The position numbers were made by a program, and so were the translations under genes. This document shows, in pieces, positions 34,651 to 46,439 of a DNA stretch of 64,000 nt. Below the pieces are notes generated by a model. It was not told the origin of the DNA. It was given only the letters and a program-made list of their open reading frames with translations, and ran no database searches. Positions within the stretch are counted from its first letter, which is position 1. Every line of letters starts with the position of its first letter. The stretch is from Deroplatys truncata (taxonomy: Eukaryota > Arthropoda > Insecta > Mantodea > Mantidae): NCBI GenBank assembly GCA_030765065.1, contig CM060977.1, positions 99,651,795 to 99,715,794 on the forward strand, written 5' to 3'.

Positions 34651-35197
34651 TGTGTGTCTGTAAACAGCATAACTCAGATACGAACAGTCCGATAAACACC
34701 AAACTTGGTATTTAGGTTCAGTATCTTCCAGAAATGCGACACGAAGGTTTTCAAGAAAATCCCCCCACCCCAAATACCCTTTACATGGAACATTTTTTTG
34801 AAAACTTCAATTTTCTAAAAAATGGCTCTAACGATCGCGTTAAAATACACAATTTATGTCATATACATTTTTTTGTTGAGTGAACCTTTTTCGAGATACT
34901 GCTTCTTATTTCCTTAAATTTTCCAATACACATACTTTATCTCAAATTCATTATTCATTTTTTTATGTCCTGGATATGCAAGGAGAATGGAATGCGCCAC
35001 ATAGCAACCAGCGCTTAAAATATTTGACTATCGCTTAAAACCTACCATGTTCCCCTTGCATCTACAAGAAAATTAGCAATAAGATTGACATCTCGATATC
35101 TCGATTAACATTTAGTAGATGGAGAATAAGCGTTTGTAAAAATAGTTTGTACAAGAGGAGAGAAAGTCATGTGAGTGTAACACGTCAGATTTTTTTC
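34483..35197 (+). mobile_element. HINE-like element, both ends present
   Basis: 5' end TACTCTCTCTACTACGTATA, 3' end 'GAGAAAGTCATGTGAGTG' with hairpin and GTCAGATTTTTTT. A (TG)n block at 34612-34661 follows 'TTTTTAGAAACATG'. Shortened by about 200 bp in the middle compared with 9524-10470. Confidence 0.75.
34612..34661. repeat. (TG)n microsatellite within HINE
   Basis: TG units with CTGT interruptions, at the element's usual microsatellite position. Confidence 0.9.
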
Positions 35198-35214
35198 CGT
35201 GTAATTATCATAGA

Positions 35215-35790
35215 ATTGGATTTTTCGAAATGATAGAACTTATCCAGGCTTAATATTCTTCTCTGACGAAGAATGGTTCCATTTAGATGTTTATGCTTCG
35301 TTGCAAAATAAAAGATACTGGAGAATTCAAAAACCCGACTTAATACACAAGCTTCACTTGCATGACGCGAAAACTAATGTGCAGTGAATACCATACACAA
35401 GAAATGGACCTATATTTTCTTAAGAAACAATAAACGCAGCAAACAGCTGATCGACGTTGAATGTCAACCTGGATTTCACCAACAAGAATTTGCTTACAGC
35501 TGTTAATTCACTAAATTTAATGTAGGACATCCTTGAAGATAGGGTGCGAGAAATTAGTAAAGAATTGTGGTCCTCATGGTCCTCTAATCTAATTGTAAGT
35601 ATGTGATTTTTGACTTTGGGGAATTTGAAAAGTGAAGTGCATGCAAGAAACACCATATACTGGAAGAACTAAAAGGAAACATCAGACGAGGTATTTACTC
35701 AATTTCGGATACTGAACTCTCGAGTGTGAATTAAAAGTTCCTGAGAAATGTGTGGATAGAGAACATTTCCAGCATCTCTTATGGTAAGGT
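35215..35790 (+). mobile_element. DUF4817-type transposase, catalytic part
   Basis: 'IFFSDEEWFHLDVYASLQNK' and 'RYWRIQKPDLIHKLHLHDAK' from about 35251 are the first catalytic-Asp region (FSDE-WF) and the 'PLHxxKIGVW' region. Beyond a gap and shifts the C-terminus reads near 35730-35780 ('EKCVDREHFQHLL'-like). No TIR was identified. The 5' side abuts the HINE 3' end at 35197. Confidence 0.6.
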
Positions 35791-35950
35791 ATTAGCTCAT
35801 TATCATTGTAACTTCAATTGTAACTCTGAGATAGGAAGGTGTTTGCGGGGATATTGTAACTATTTCAGTGGGAGTCCGAGCTGTGGTGGCTGGCTGATAA
35901 GCAGCCGTGCAGTGGCCAGTCCGAAGGAAAAACACATTATATTTAAAATA

Positions 35951-37298
35951 CACTGCCGTTTGTGAAAATTGCAGCACCAAGAAATAATTTCCCGAATAAC
36001 CCTAAACTTCTTGAAGGTGTAGAAGGCGTGTGCAAGCAATAAGTGATTAGGTTTACATAGAGATAGGGTACACGTAGGCCGAACAGAGCCCTCTCGTGTC
36101 GGTCCGACAAGGTGAGTGTTGTGCCCATTGTAGTCAATGCAGAGCTGTCAAACAACGGGGAAACAATAAAGTGAGTGCCAGTATGCCTCGTCGACGCCAA
36201 AGGGAGCCATATCGGCATGTGAGTAAGTTCGAACGGGGAAGAATGTTCGGTCTCCGGGAAGCGCGTTTGTCATACCGTGACAAACTACGACAGTGATGCG
36301 TGTGTGGAAGCAGTGGATAGATGAAGGTCATACGCAGCGAAGAGCGGGTACTGGACCACGGAACATGACCACAGCACGGGATGACCGCCATCTTGTCCGC
36401 ACGGCCATAACGGACCGTACAGCTTCATCCACAGCGTTGGCATGTGTGAACTTGTCTGCATCAACGGTTCGTCGTCGTCCGCTGCAGGTTGGACTGGTTG
36501 CATCGGCTTCCATTGTCCAAAAACCACAAGCTCCTCCAACCGCAATGGGCACGTGAACACCGTCACTGGGTTGCTGAGTGGCAAAATGTAGTCTTTTCGG
36601 ATGAGTCCTGCTTCAACGTGTCCTACACTGATGGCCGCACACGTGCCCGGTGGTACCGTGGTGAGCGCAACCTGGAGGACTGCATTTTTGAGCGGCATAG
36701 CGGACAAACACCAGGTGTGATGGTTTGGGGTGCCATTGGTTACAACAACCGATCTCGCCTCCTACCAACTGAGTACACTTTGATCAGCAACCGGTACGTT
36801 ACGGTGGTTGTAGAGCCTGAGGTACTCTCCCTGATTCAGATATCTCCACAGACCACATTTTAACAGGATAATGCCCGGCCACATATTGCGAGGAATGTAC
36901 AAGTCTTCTTCGAAGAGCGATGGGTACCATTACTTCCCTGGCCTGCACGTTTGCCTGATATGTCGCCCATTGACCATGTCTGGGATATGGTTGGTCGGCA
37001 CCTGGTGCGTCATGGTCCTCCAGTAACCACTGTCACGGATTTGTGTGCTCGAATACAAAATGCGTGGAGGGAAATCCCTCAAGAACTTATTCAGAACTTT
37101 TTTGATTCAATGCCACGGCGTATAGCAGCTAATTGCAGCGTATGGAGGCAATATCAAATACTGAATATTAGGGCTAAAGGTAATGTATAGATTTGAAAAG
37201 TTTTCATTTGTTACTTATCATGTACCTAATCTGTGATATTAAATTCATTGGAATCATACGTTTGCTTCTTGGTGTTGCAATCTTTACAAACGACAATG
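35951..37298 (+). mobile_element. Tc1-like transposon, both TIRs present
   Basis: TIRs of about 33 bp: CACTGCCGTTTGTGAAAATT... and, reversed, CATTGTCGTTTGTAAAGATT..., both followed by the CACCAAGAA motif and bordered by TA (35949-35950, 37299-37300). Length 1,348 bp, typical of Tc1. It holds one decayed transposase on the plus strand. Confidence 0.9.
36183..37190 (+). pseudogene. Tc1-like transposase, decayed
   Basis: Starts MPRRRQREPYRHVSKFERG (36183), an HTH of the Tc1 group. It moves to another frame near 36290 ('VWKQWIDEGHTQRRAGTGP') and back near 36490 ('LPLSKNHKLLQPQWAREHR'). First Asp in 'VVFSDES' (36600-36602), second Asp in 'QDNARPHIA' (36867-36869) after an in-frame stop at 36861. 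The third position in 'SPIDHVWD' (36972-36974) is Asp, where Tc1 relatives carry Glu, at the expected 34-residue spacing. The C-terminus 'FDSMPRRIAANC' is intact. Inactive: two frameshifts, one stop, one altered catalytic residue. Confidence 0.9.
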
Positions 37299-38123
37299 TA
37301 TAATTAGTGTGCATACAAATTAAAAAGTAAATTCCAGTTTATAAGACCGCATAAAACTACTACAACGTCATGTATTGGTTATATTGTAAGAAAACCGAAC
37401 GTGTATTAGGAATCTAATTTCATAAAAGCTCCTTTAGAGCTGAAAGCTTACCACATCCTTTACCTGGGTAAAAACTTGGTCGCTGCTTCAGACGGAGACT
37501 CGCTCTATCGCTGGGACCGTACAATTAGGATAATGCGTTTTTATGTACCAGCTTATCGTATCTCATATGAGAGCAAGATGAGGAAATGGGATTAGGGAGA
37601 TTGGGTGATAATGGGGTAAGAAGGAGATGAGGATATATAGAGATGAAAAACATCGCAAATAGGTTTTCATCCCTCGTTCCTCTTCTCCAAAGCTTTGGTA
37701 AATGCTGGTTTAAGTAATTATCAGCGCTGTTCGGGTGGAAGAGACTGTAGAAGACAAGGAAGTAAAGAGTGGATTTAGAACCGGAACGACGAGAGTGATG
37801 AAGGAATTTAAAAGCACTCTGTGCCTGATCGTGTTTCAAAAACTGAGAGAAAACATGTGCAGCACATTTTAACTTTCTTCATAAATCAACCTGCTCAGTG
37901 ACTTAGCTGGTTTTAATGCAGTAATATCAACCCTACGAATCCATACTCTGGCATTAATTTATTAAAGTAAATATATAACTTATTATATGTGTTGAACACC
38001 AATATTATGTTATTTAAAAAAGGATATTTATGTGTTTGTTGCTTTTAACCTTTTTTTAGTTTCTGTAATTACCGCCATGTATATTTTCATTTCATCAAAT
38101 TTTCCTTCCGATTTACTTTCTTT
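37299..38123. other. unassigned DNA
   Basis: 37480-37850 is purine-rich on the plus strand with a 104-codon minus frame lacking known motifs; the rest is AT-rich. Confidence 0.4.
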
Positions 38124-38125
38124 TT

Positions 38126-38888
38126 ACTTTCTCTACTACGTATAGTAAGTAGAGTAAGTATTGTATTCCACCCAAAAATTCGATACCTAGATTTCACCGG
38201 AAATATATGTTTTGAGGTCCCCTGAATACAAAAAAAACATTTTTGGAAAATGTCCCTGTGTCTGTGTTTGTGTGACTGTGACAGCATATCTCAGAAACGA
38301 AGACTGAAGAATACCTTACTTGGTATTTAAGTTTTGCATCTCCCAAATTAAGTCCTACCAACTCAACCTATCTTTTACATAGAACATTTTTCTTATATTC
38401 TGATTTTAGCCAAAGTAACTAATTTTAGGGCACTTTCATGACAAACAGAAATTATAAACTTGAATGTTTTGGGAATAGTTTGTGAAGACCTCTTTATTCT
38501 GGATGACGTTTGTATACTCGGTAAACCGTAAGAGATAAACAAAATGTTTCTCATTAGTCTCGTTAAAGCACACAAATACATTTTGTGTGGCATTAACCAT
38601 TACTGGGATATTAATTTTCCTTTTTTTAATTCTAAAATACTTTTTTACTTTTCTCAAAAAAGAAAATCGTTATTCTCTACGGAATTTCTAAGCCATCACA
38701 TAGCGACCAACTCTTAAAATATTTCACTATCGCTTAAGCCTACTATGTTCCCCTAATCCCATAGTACCTGAAGAAAATATGCAATAAAACAATTTCTGCT
38801 AGTATTTATCTCGATTGACATGAAGTAAAAAGATTGTAATAATAGTTTACTGAAAAATTCAGAATGTGAATGTAAGGCATAAGAGTTT
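38126..38888 (+). mobile_element. HINE-like element
   Basis: 5' end ACTTTCTCTACTACGTATAG, then 'CCACCCAAAAATTCGATA'. The 3' end near 38888 is eroded ('AGAATGTGAATGTAAGGC'), and the subterminal inverted repeat is lost. The microsatellite block is short (GTCTGTGTTTGTGTGACTG). Confidence 0.7.
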
Positions 38889-39378
38889 TCTTAATTTGTT
38901 TGTGCACACTGCTTTGTGTTTCTTCACTTATACCTTTGAAGGCGTTGCTAGTGGTTCTGTGTCTCCGCCGCAAAGATCAGTATACTGTTACGTTAATTTA
39001 GACAGTGGCCACACAGTAATTAGTTAATATCAACGCCGAGGGCATTAAGCCAACGTTTGTGGTTCCTTTAGGACCACATGAAACGCTTACTAGATATTAA
39101 CATAAGAGGGGGGGATCTGCGATAATCAGTCCCATAGTACCTGACCTTGAAATGCACAACAGAGTAAGCAATCTGGTAACTGAACCAAAGCCAACATTAA
39201 AACCACCTTCCGCACACCTCAAGGCTTTATAGTAACAAACTGCAGAATTAGTCTTGTGTAATTTAGAGCTATGTTTTACTTCCTCTACTGAATAATTACA
39301 CTAAGAAACAGCCGAACTTTAAAAATGACAAATCTAAAACTACTGACAAATCTAACCCAGGGAGGTGACGCCCCTGTA
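38889..39378. other. unassigned DNA
   Basis: Nothing recognised. Confidence 0.4.
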
Positions 39379-39560
39379 GATGGATGGATGGATGGATGGA
39401 TGGATGGATGGATGGATGGATGGATGGATGGATGGATGGATGGATGGATGGATGGATGGGTGGATGGATGGATGGATGGATGGATGGATGGATGGATAGG
39501 TAGGTAGGTAGGTAGATAGGTAGATAGATAGATAGATAGATAGGTAGATAGATAGATAGG
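39379..39560. repeat. (GGAT)n/(GATA)n microsatellite at a LINE tail
   Basis: About 29 GGAT units (39379-39498) then GGTA and GATA variants to 39560. It sits exactly at the 3' end of the minus-strand LINE at 39561-40455, so the GATA part is probably the element's own tail and GGAT a later expansion. Translates to the IHPS and WMDG repeats, which are not proteins. Confidence 0.9.
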
Positions 39561-40455
39561 CAAGGTATCTTTATTGGTTTCAAATTATTGAAGTTATTTC
39601 ACAAGTATTTAGTGCATGGCTCATTGACCGTATATGCATATTTAAGATACAATAGGGTGACAAAATAAACAACAGAGAAAGAATACACAACAAAAAGGAA
39701 CAACAAAATGGGAAATGGAGATAAATTACCTTTGTCTAACTGAACAAATTTGACCTAGCTTCGCGCAGTTTAGCCAAAAAATTCCCCATGTTTTGCCAGT
39801 TCCTCTTGTCAGCCAGTAGATCCCAACATGCCAATCTCTTTTTTGAGGGACTTAAGAATTTTTCTTTCAGTTTAATCGTTCGCTGGTTCTTCCACTGTGC
39901 ACATTCCGCCAAAATATGTACCCAGTCCGCATCCAAATCACAGAATGGGCAGATTCTCCTGCCAGAATCGTCAGTCATTTTCTGTGCCCTCCAGCCCCCC
40001 AGTCTAAACCACGCCATTCCTGATCTTTCCTTTCTTAATAAATTAATTATATATGGCTCTTTACCCCAGTTCAATTTTATTTCATTTGCTAGACTTTGAG
40101 AAGGTTTAATTTAGAATCCGATTCTATTTCCTGTTGGTTGATGTCTCTTAGTCTTCTTTTAACACCTTTCTATATGCTTTTGTCATTTGTTTCAGCTCTT
40201 AGCCATACTGACCCCATTCATATTCTCCTCAAACCTCTTTCCAAATCAGCTGCCCAAAACTTAGGAGACAGGTTTTTCTCGCTAGTATTTATAACATTTG
40301 GATCGTAGTGTGAGGTTTTCCCCTGCATCAGCCTCTGCCAGTACTTCACTGCTCTTATTTTGCAGTGTATTGTATCTTCATAACATCCCACTTCCCTCAA
40401 TACCCCTAATTGGATGTGCCTTGCGAAACTCTAAGAACTCTTTTCCAAAATGCTA
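39561..40455 (-). mobile_element. LINE 3' part with zinc-finger C-terminus
   Basis: Minus frame 40074-39736 reads 'MAWFRLGGWRAQKM' and a C-x2-C-x7-H-x4-C finger 'CPFC...HILAEC', followed by 'LLADKRNWQNMGNFLAKLR' and stop. Upstream frames (40218-40400) give 'YWQRLMQG' and 'FWAADLERGL', the segment before it in insect non-LTR pols. The 3' UTR has AATAAAGATACC near 39575 and runs into the microsatellite tail. Frameshifts separate the pieces. Confidence 0.75.
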
Positions 40456-40457
40456 CC

Positions 40458-40690
40458 TGCTCTTTTGTAACGCGTCGTTCGAGAAATCCAGGTTTCAATC
40501 CCCCGCGACCTGTTTCCTATGTGTTTTTCATGGATTCCTCCGGTTGGCAGGCGAATTCTGCGGTGATTTCTTCTCTACCACGGTTTCCTTTCCTTTATCC
40601 CCCTTTCATTCCGTTTTCTTCTCATCTTTCGGTGTACTTCTAGGTTTCGTGGCCTATGGCAGTGTCGGAAAGTGGTGCGGATGATTTCTC
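40458..40690 (+). mobile_element. SINE1, partial head
   Basis: Begins within the head (TTTGTAACGCGTCGTTCG; B-box-like GGTTTCAATCCC), then 'TTTTTCATGGATTCCTCCGG', 'TTGGCAGGCGAATTCTG', and the body with 'GGTTTCGTGGCCTATGGCAG'. The tRNA-like A box is missing or changed. Confidence 0.7.
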
Positions 40691-40795
40691 AATGGAAAGA
40701 GTATATCGAGTGTATACCAGAGGGATTCTTGATTGGTGGATATTTACATAACAATAAAATTTATGCGGTAAAACCTCTCTGACCTGGACACCTAA

Positions 40796-41242
40796 AATCT
40801 GATATGTTGCACTCGCATGAGCTTCTCTACTCTTGTACAAACTATTTTTACAAACGCTTATTCTCCATCTGCTTCATGTTAATCGAGACAAATATTTGCA
40901 GAATCTTACTGCTAATTCTCTTGTAGGTTAAAGGAGAATATGGTAAGCTTTAAGCGATAGTCAAATCTTTTAGGAGCTGGTTGCTATGTGGAGCATGCTA
41001 TGTATGCCCGGGGCATAAAAAAGTATAACGAATTCCCATTTGAAAAAAAAAAATATAGGTATCGAAAATGTTAAACAAATAACAAGGAATATCTCGGAAA
41101 TCGTTTACTCGACAGACAAAATATATATGCCAAACTGCTTGAGTTTACAAGTTTACGGTTACGGTTTACCAGTTGTGCAAAATGAAGAGGACTTTTGCGG
41201 ACTTACCTTGTCTACTCACTAGGCTCCTGGTAGAGAAAGTGA
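40796..41242 (-). mobile_element. HINE-like element with internal deletion
   Basis: 3' end 'ATCTGATATGTTGCACTCGC', and at the other end 'TCCTGGTAGAGAAAGTG' preceded by 'TCTACTCACTAGG', so both termini are kept. About half the interior, including the microsatellite, is missing. Confidence 0.7.
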
Positions 41243-41301
41243 AACAGTAATATAATTCTTATATACTTTGTACCAGAGAGATAAACCAAAGCCTATTTTT
41301 A

Positions 41302-41358
41302 GTTTCTCTACTATGTGTAGTAAGTACGAGAGGTATTGCATTTCACCCAAAAGTCGGT
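41302..41358 (+). mobile_element. HINE-like 5' end fragment
   Basis: 'TTTCTCTACTATGTGTAGTA' then 'GCATTTCACCCAAAAGTCGG'. Cut by the SINE1 that follows. Confidence 0.6.
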
Positions 41359-41735
41359 ACAGTTTGAACAGCCACGCACTAGTTGAGGCAAAAATTCCCG
41401 AGAGAGGACGACAAAAAGACCCTTGCGGGAGGGACAATGCACCCTGGCGTTCACGAGCAGAAAGCTTTCCAATGCGCAAGCAGCAATGGCATCTGCCCGG
41501 CACTGCCAACATCTCAAAACCTAAAAACACACCTGAAACGTAAGAGGGAAAGATGAAATTAAAGTAAATGGGTAAAGGAGAAATCGTAGAATACCCGTCC
41601 CACTATTCACCTAGGCGACCAGGGAAAGCCACGAAAAACCACATGGTCAGAGTGGGCGGTATCCGGGAATCGAACCCAGAACCTCCCAAATACGCGCAAC
41701 ACATGTTGCCGTCTGAGCCATCCCAATAGGTAGAA
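41359..41735 (-). mobile_element. SINE1, minus strand
   Basis: The head at 41735 on the minus strand is CCTATTGGGATGGCTCAGAC with B box GGGTTCGATTCCC near 41675. Then comes 'GTGGCTTTCCCTGGTCGCC', and the 3' body with 'GGCAGTGCCGGGCAGATG' near 41490 like the copy at 28722. Confidence 0.75.
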
Positions 41736-41970
41736 GAAGCAATATGCAGGTTATGTAATGAAGAGGACGAAACTGCCTATCACATAGTCTTCAAATGTGA
41801 AGCGCTATGTAGGAAAACATAGGAACTACTGGGGTTGGTAAACCCAAATGACGTTCCTAAGAAAAATTTAGCTAACAACCTACTGTCCTTATTAAAGAGA
41901 GAGGGCTATTTAACTAAAATGGAGATACAAGATAATACAATAAACATTATGGGTTTCAAACCATAATAAG
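41736..41970 (+). mobile_element. LINE C-terminus with zinc finger
   Basis: The plus frame reads 'EEAICRLCNEEDETAYHIVF' and 'KCEAL' (C-x2-C-x8-H-x4-C) and continues to 'MGFKP' and stop at about 41966, followed by 'CAACAAAAACAATAATA'. It resembles the last domain of RNase-H-bearing insect LINEs (I, R1, LOA groups). One stop lies in the middle near 41820. Different family from 39561-40455. Confidence 0.65.
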
Positions 41971-42457
41971 ACTCCATCTTTACGTAAGTCAAGCCTACAG
42001 CAACAAAAACAATAATAGTAAATTAGGGATAGGAGCTCGATACTCTCGAAGCTCAATAGTATATCGAAGCATGTCAAATACTATGAGTTAAACCTTCGAT
42101 ACTTATTTTTAACTTTATGCTAGATAAGGAATGAAAGAATTCGAGACTTCACGTTATTGCCTCGCACGTGTTCCCAAAGAGCTGCTGGACTGTAGTTTTT
42201 GATAGACCTTGACTGCGATTCCATAGACTCTTGCCTTTAAATTAAAACATGCAAAACAATTGGGGAAGGAGTAGATGTACTCATGTAATATGCAGCGGTA
42301 ACTGAGTTGTGAATGTTACTGATTTAACTGGCGCACTAAATCACGTTTCTGCAATAGCCTGGCTTGGTGGCTCACTCTGAGAGAGTAACTATGATTATGT
42401 ATACCATGTATATAATAATGTAAATTTTAATGTAAAGTAACATTAATAAGCAAAATA
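41971..42457. other. unassigned DNA
   Basis: Nothing recognised apart from CTCGATACT/TTCGATACT motifs near 42036 and 42097. Confidence 0.35.
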
Positions 42458-42905
42458 CTTGTTATATAAATAGATGTTAAGGCATAAGTTTTATGTATGT
42501 GTAAGTGTTTAGCTGGAGCTGTGGAATCTTTGTTAAAAGCCGAAAAACATGTTTTTGTTAGAATATGGGCCCAGGCGAAAAAGGACTTGTAACGGTAAGT
42601 CATAAAAGCAAGACCTTGAGTCTTTGTGCAAGGGAAAATGCGGCAAGTGAACACAACATATTTTTGTAGAGAGATCAAATGTTTGAAAACAACAAACAAT
42701 AGCCTAGTAAGTTTTCTAGAAGGTTCCAAGCTGAACGATGACAGCCAATGAGATTTTAAGAAAGAGTATGTTTAAAATGTATAAGTGCAGCAAAGTTAGT
42801 TATAGCGTCCCCGTCAGCCAAGGCGGTTGCGAATAAAGCGCTGCGATGTGAATAACATACATGTAAGCTCTCAGAAGCAGGTGTTATTATTTACTTCTCA
42901 TAATG
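42458..42905 (+). promoter_or_regulatory. promoter-like cluster, possible LTR remnant
   Basis: Perfect three-part heat-shock element TTCTAGAAGGTTC at 42714-42726, then CCAAT at 42745-42749 and a TATA-like TGTATAAGT at 42779, followed by AATAAA near 42833. The compact order (HSE, CCAAT, TATA, polyadenylation signal) without an ORF fits a solo LTR better than a host promoter. Boundaries and family not established. Confidence 0.35.
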
Positions 42906-45449
42906 TAGTTGGAACGTTGAAATGTTATGAATTTAAAAGTTAAAGAAATGAGAAGGGAAACTAAGTATAGTTTAGAAACGTGTGATAAATACTACCATTA
43001 TTTCTAGATCACTTATAAAAATACTTGATTGCTCAGCGACCGTTCTACAGCTCCAACTAACTAAAGTAACTGTGTAGCTTCGTGCTAAAGCAGAAAATGC
43101 GTGTGCCATTAAAGCATTGTGTTCTTCCATGGATTTAGTCTTTTGTTAGAGTTGTTACTTCTTACCTTCCTTCCCGTACCACACCCTGAAAAGTTAAACT
43201 TGCTCTACCCAAAACCCAAACAACAGCCCCCGTGGCAAGGAGTATAATAACATCATAAAAAATGTAATAGTAACAATCAAAACACAAGATAATCACCATA
43301 GTTCATATATTAATACATATACTAATATATTGGACATACTGCGAGTTATGCTCCCAATACGAATATATCGTAACTCTCATCTATTACATTTACCTACTCC
43401 GGCGACCAAAATCTGTGAATCCAGCAGAAACAATGCAGAACTTAAGACGGGAGATAATACAGGGCATTGAAATATTTGTTCTCTCAAGAATGCTCATGTT
43501 CTTAAACAAAAATACCTATTTTCTTTATATCTCTGCATTTCAATAGTACCATCTTGATTTTTTCTTCATATTTTTAAATTTATGTAATATGCCTTTGCAT
43601 TAAACATGTATATTCTAATATATGAGCGTGGGTAGTGAAAGGGCTTAATCTACAAACTCACTATGTTTTCGAGTGTTATATAGCTAATTTGTTAGTACAG
43701 ATGAAAAAATACATATGTTATGTGGTAGAATAGTGTAACACATACATCATTTTAGTTGTTAGTTGTTTGTTATTTAGTTGTTTATTTCATGTAAAATATA
43801 TATTAGTTTATATTTTCAAGTTTCAGGAAATGAAGAATTGCTAGTATGAATTTTTCTATGGATATTGTACCAATTTGTGCGCCCACCTCACAGTTTTGTA
43901 CGAGATTTTCATCTATGGCGGCCATTTGGTGACCATAACAAAGCGGTCACATCTCCAGAACCTTCTGCAGCAACGAACTCGTCATTGGACACATCTTGCA
44001 ATCCGCAGCCTGGTGGTGTATTTTGGAACCGACCTATTGTGGGCAGGCCCCGAAGCACGTCGGTGAAGTGAGAGAGTATGTTGTAGACAGAGAGGATGGT
44101 CAGCTGGACTTGGGTAGCGGCGGTGGCAGGAGATCGCATTCTTAAAAATTGTGAAGCATTTTTGGCTTATTCTAAATTTGTGAAATGCATTCTTTCGATG
44201 GATAAATTAATTCAAATTATTTATTTATCTCCACATTCGGTATCCTGAACCTGTTATAGAGATCAAGGGAGAGATTCACACAGAAAGAACGAAAGGCAAT
44301 GCGATTGTGAACTATTATGTTCAAGTATGTGGGAAATATTTATATTTAATATCAGAGATAATTACTGGTTAAATGCTGATAAATGTTTGAAAGAAAGCAT
44401 CTGTTCATGCATCTTGCAACAAAAATACTGTACTGCATACAATAATTCTTCACTGATCCACGTCCAGGTATTAGTAAAACACAATAAATTGACATAAAGT
44501 GTATATACATATATATTTAGTATTCAAATGTAAATCTGTGAACTCCTACATAAATTGCCAAGATATGGTCCAATCCATGTTACCTAACCATTCATTTGCA
44601 AGAGAATAGATTTTCACTTTAGTAACTACCAGTGTAAGTAATACTTGCAAATTACTGTGGTATATTCAACTTCTTACAAACAGTATATGTGGAGAACAGC
44701 TTGATTAATTTAGTACTGAAGTGGAAACGTTGCAAAGCTTATAAAGTCACTAGCAAAAAGCTATAATGCAGTGCAATAGAAAATCGTTTAAAAGAAAGTT
44801 TTCATCACTAAATATAGTTACATAAAAAGGGAAGCATATAAATTATTATTATTGTTAGCTTTGACTAACAAATAGGAGATATACAATCTGTGGCAGCATC
44901 AAGACAAAAACATTGCTGCCAATTGAAGAATGTTAAACACGAGCAATTTCGGAATTGGCATACAATAAAATTTTTCTGTGCATACTCATGCGTTTATACT
45001 CGGAAAACTACTATTAAGAACATAATTCAGTGAAGAAGGTATTTACAGCTTTTTGGGCAGTGAGTATCGAGTAACGGACGTCAAAAAAAGGCATCGGTAT
45101 CAATAAATAGTACTACTACCACTACTACTAGTAAATACTAATAATATAATAATAATGCAGCAAGTTAAACATGAAATTCCTATTTATAAGACTGCATAAG
45201 AAACTATAAATATTATTTGTGACAATACTTTATATTTATTTTAGTCTCTCATTAACATTTAATTTATATCTAATACATTTTTGTAGCATCAGCCACTTCC
45301 GATGTATCCGCTTTCAGGTAGTTCTCGCGATGTGATCGAAAGAGTATGAATTTCGAGGCCAGCATATAACGACACGCTTTTAAGCAAATGACTATAGCTT
45401 TGGTTTCCATTATCCTCTTTGTGCCTAAAATGAAGTCGATATACTTATA
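42906..45449. other. unassigned AT-rich DNA
   Basis: No family recognised. A GC-richer island at 43870-44130 carries overlapping frames on both strands with no domain I know. Confidence 0.4.
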
Positions 45450-45757
45450 GGTTGTACAACGGTGGGAGACACCTGACGCACTGTGACCTGCATAAATCCA
45501 TTGTGGCTGCCAAACCTCCAGGAAGAAGGTATGAAGTGAAGAAGCTACAGGAGGATACAGACCGCAGGCAGAAAGGCCACAGAGACGAGTGGAAGTTCAT
45601 CGAAGACCCAGGCCACAGTTGTCTAGAGAGGGCGATAAACGACCCGTTGTCTAAGCAGCCCTCTAGTGTCCACGGAGCACTCCTTGCTTTAAGTAAACAT
45701 ACGCGCCATCTTTCCGGTACCACCATACGCCACGAAACCTACAGTGCCTACGTTTTA
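45450..45757 (-). mobile_element. SINE1 3' body, headless
   Basis: On the minus strand 'GTAGGTTTCGTGGCGTATGG' followed by the long-form body, ending near 45450. It is collinear with 915-1125 ('CCGCAGGCAGA' near 45560 matches the complement of 'CTGCTTGCGG' near 1090). The 201-codon plus frame across it is a by-product of the repeat. Confidence 0.65.
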
Positions 45758-45832
45758 TGCCAAAGCCGCGCGAATGCGTGTTCCGCACACACTCTAATAC
45801 ACTGTGGGGTTTTCTGCTTCCTAACTCCTACG

Positions 45833-46095
45833 TTACTTACGAGTGTTAGCAACATGTATGTTATGAGTACTAACCTTGTTATAAGTGTAGTTGAAAGTGG
45901 TGTCCATCTGCGCGAAGACTTTCTTGACATCGTCGGACGATACTATCACACGCACAAACTTTTCTTGCGTAATGTTCATAATGTCTGCTTTTATGTTGTC
46001 CTTAAGTCCGTCTATGGTGTGGGGATTGTTCCTATACAAACTATTTTTAGCGTTTAGCGACCCCATTGTTCTAAATTTATTGACCAAACATCTCC
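45833..46095 (-). mobile_element. DUF4817-type transposase C-terminus
   Basis: The minus frame reads 'LYRNNPHTIDGLKDNI', 'ADIMNITQEKFVRVI', 'VKKVFAQMDTTFNYTYN', the C-terminal tail of the family ('LKxxIxxxIxxITxExLxxVxxNxxxR'). The catalytic core is absent. Confidence 0.7.
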
Positions 46096-46439
46096 AAACA
46101 GAAATGGATAACTAGGAAATTGCTGCTGAAATTGCTTACACACTGTCTACAAGATTCAGTTTTCGCGCATGCATCGTACATAAAAATACGCTGTTCAAGC
46201 TTGCATTTGTTGGCAGACATTTCCGTGAACTAATAAGAGAATAAAACCGTAAGGTAATCACACACAACACACGTATTGTCGAAACACTTCACAACACAAA
46301 GACAAAGCAATGACTGAGAAGCTCACAGCTGATAAATGTATCCTCGATACGTCCTGCGGCGCTGCTGAGCAGTAGCATAATACCGAAGTCACTGCCGTCT
46401 TGGCCGATACGCATATAAGGCGATTGGGCCGTTGGCATA

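Noticed and set aside
39285-39583. IHPS and WMDG repeat proteins
   Set aside because: Direct translation of the (GGAT)n microsatellite.
43865-44139. GC-rich frames as an exon
   Set aside because: Three overlapping frames on both strands and no recognisable residues.
45452-46057. The longest open frame (201 codons) as a gene
   Set aside because: It runs antisense through a SINE1 body and a transposase C-terminus; no independent coding signal.
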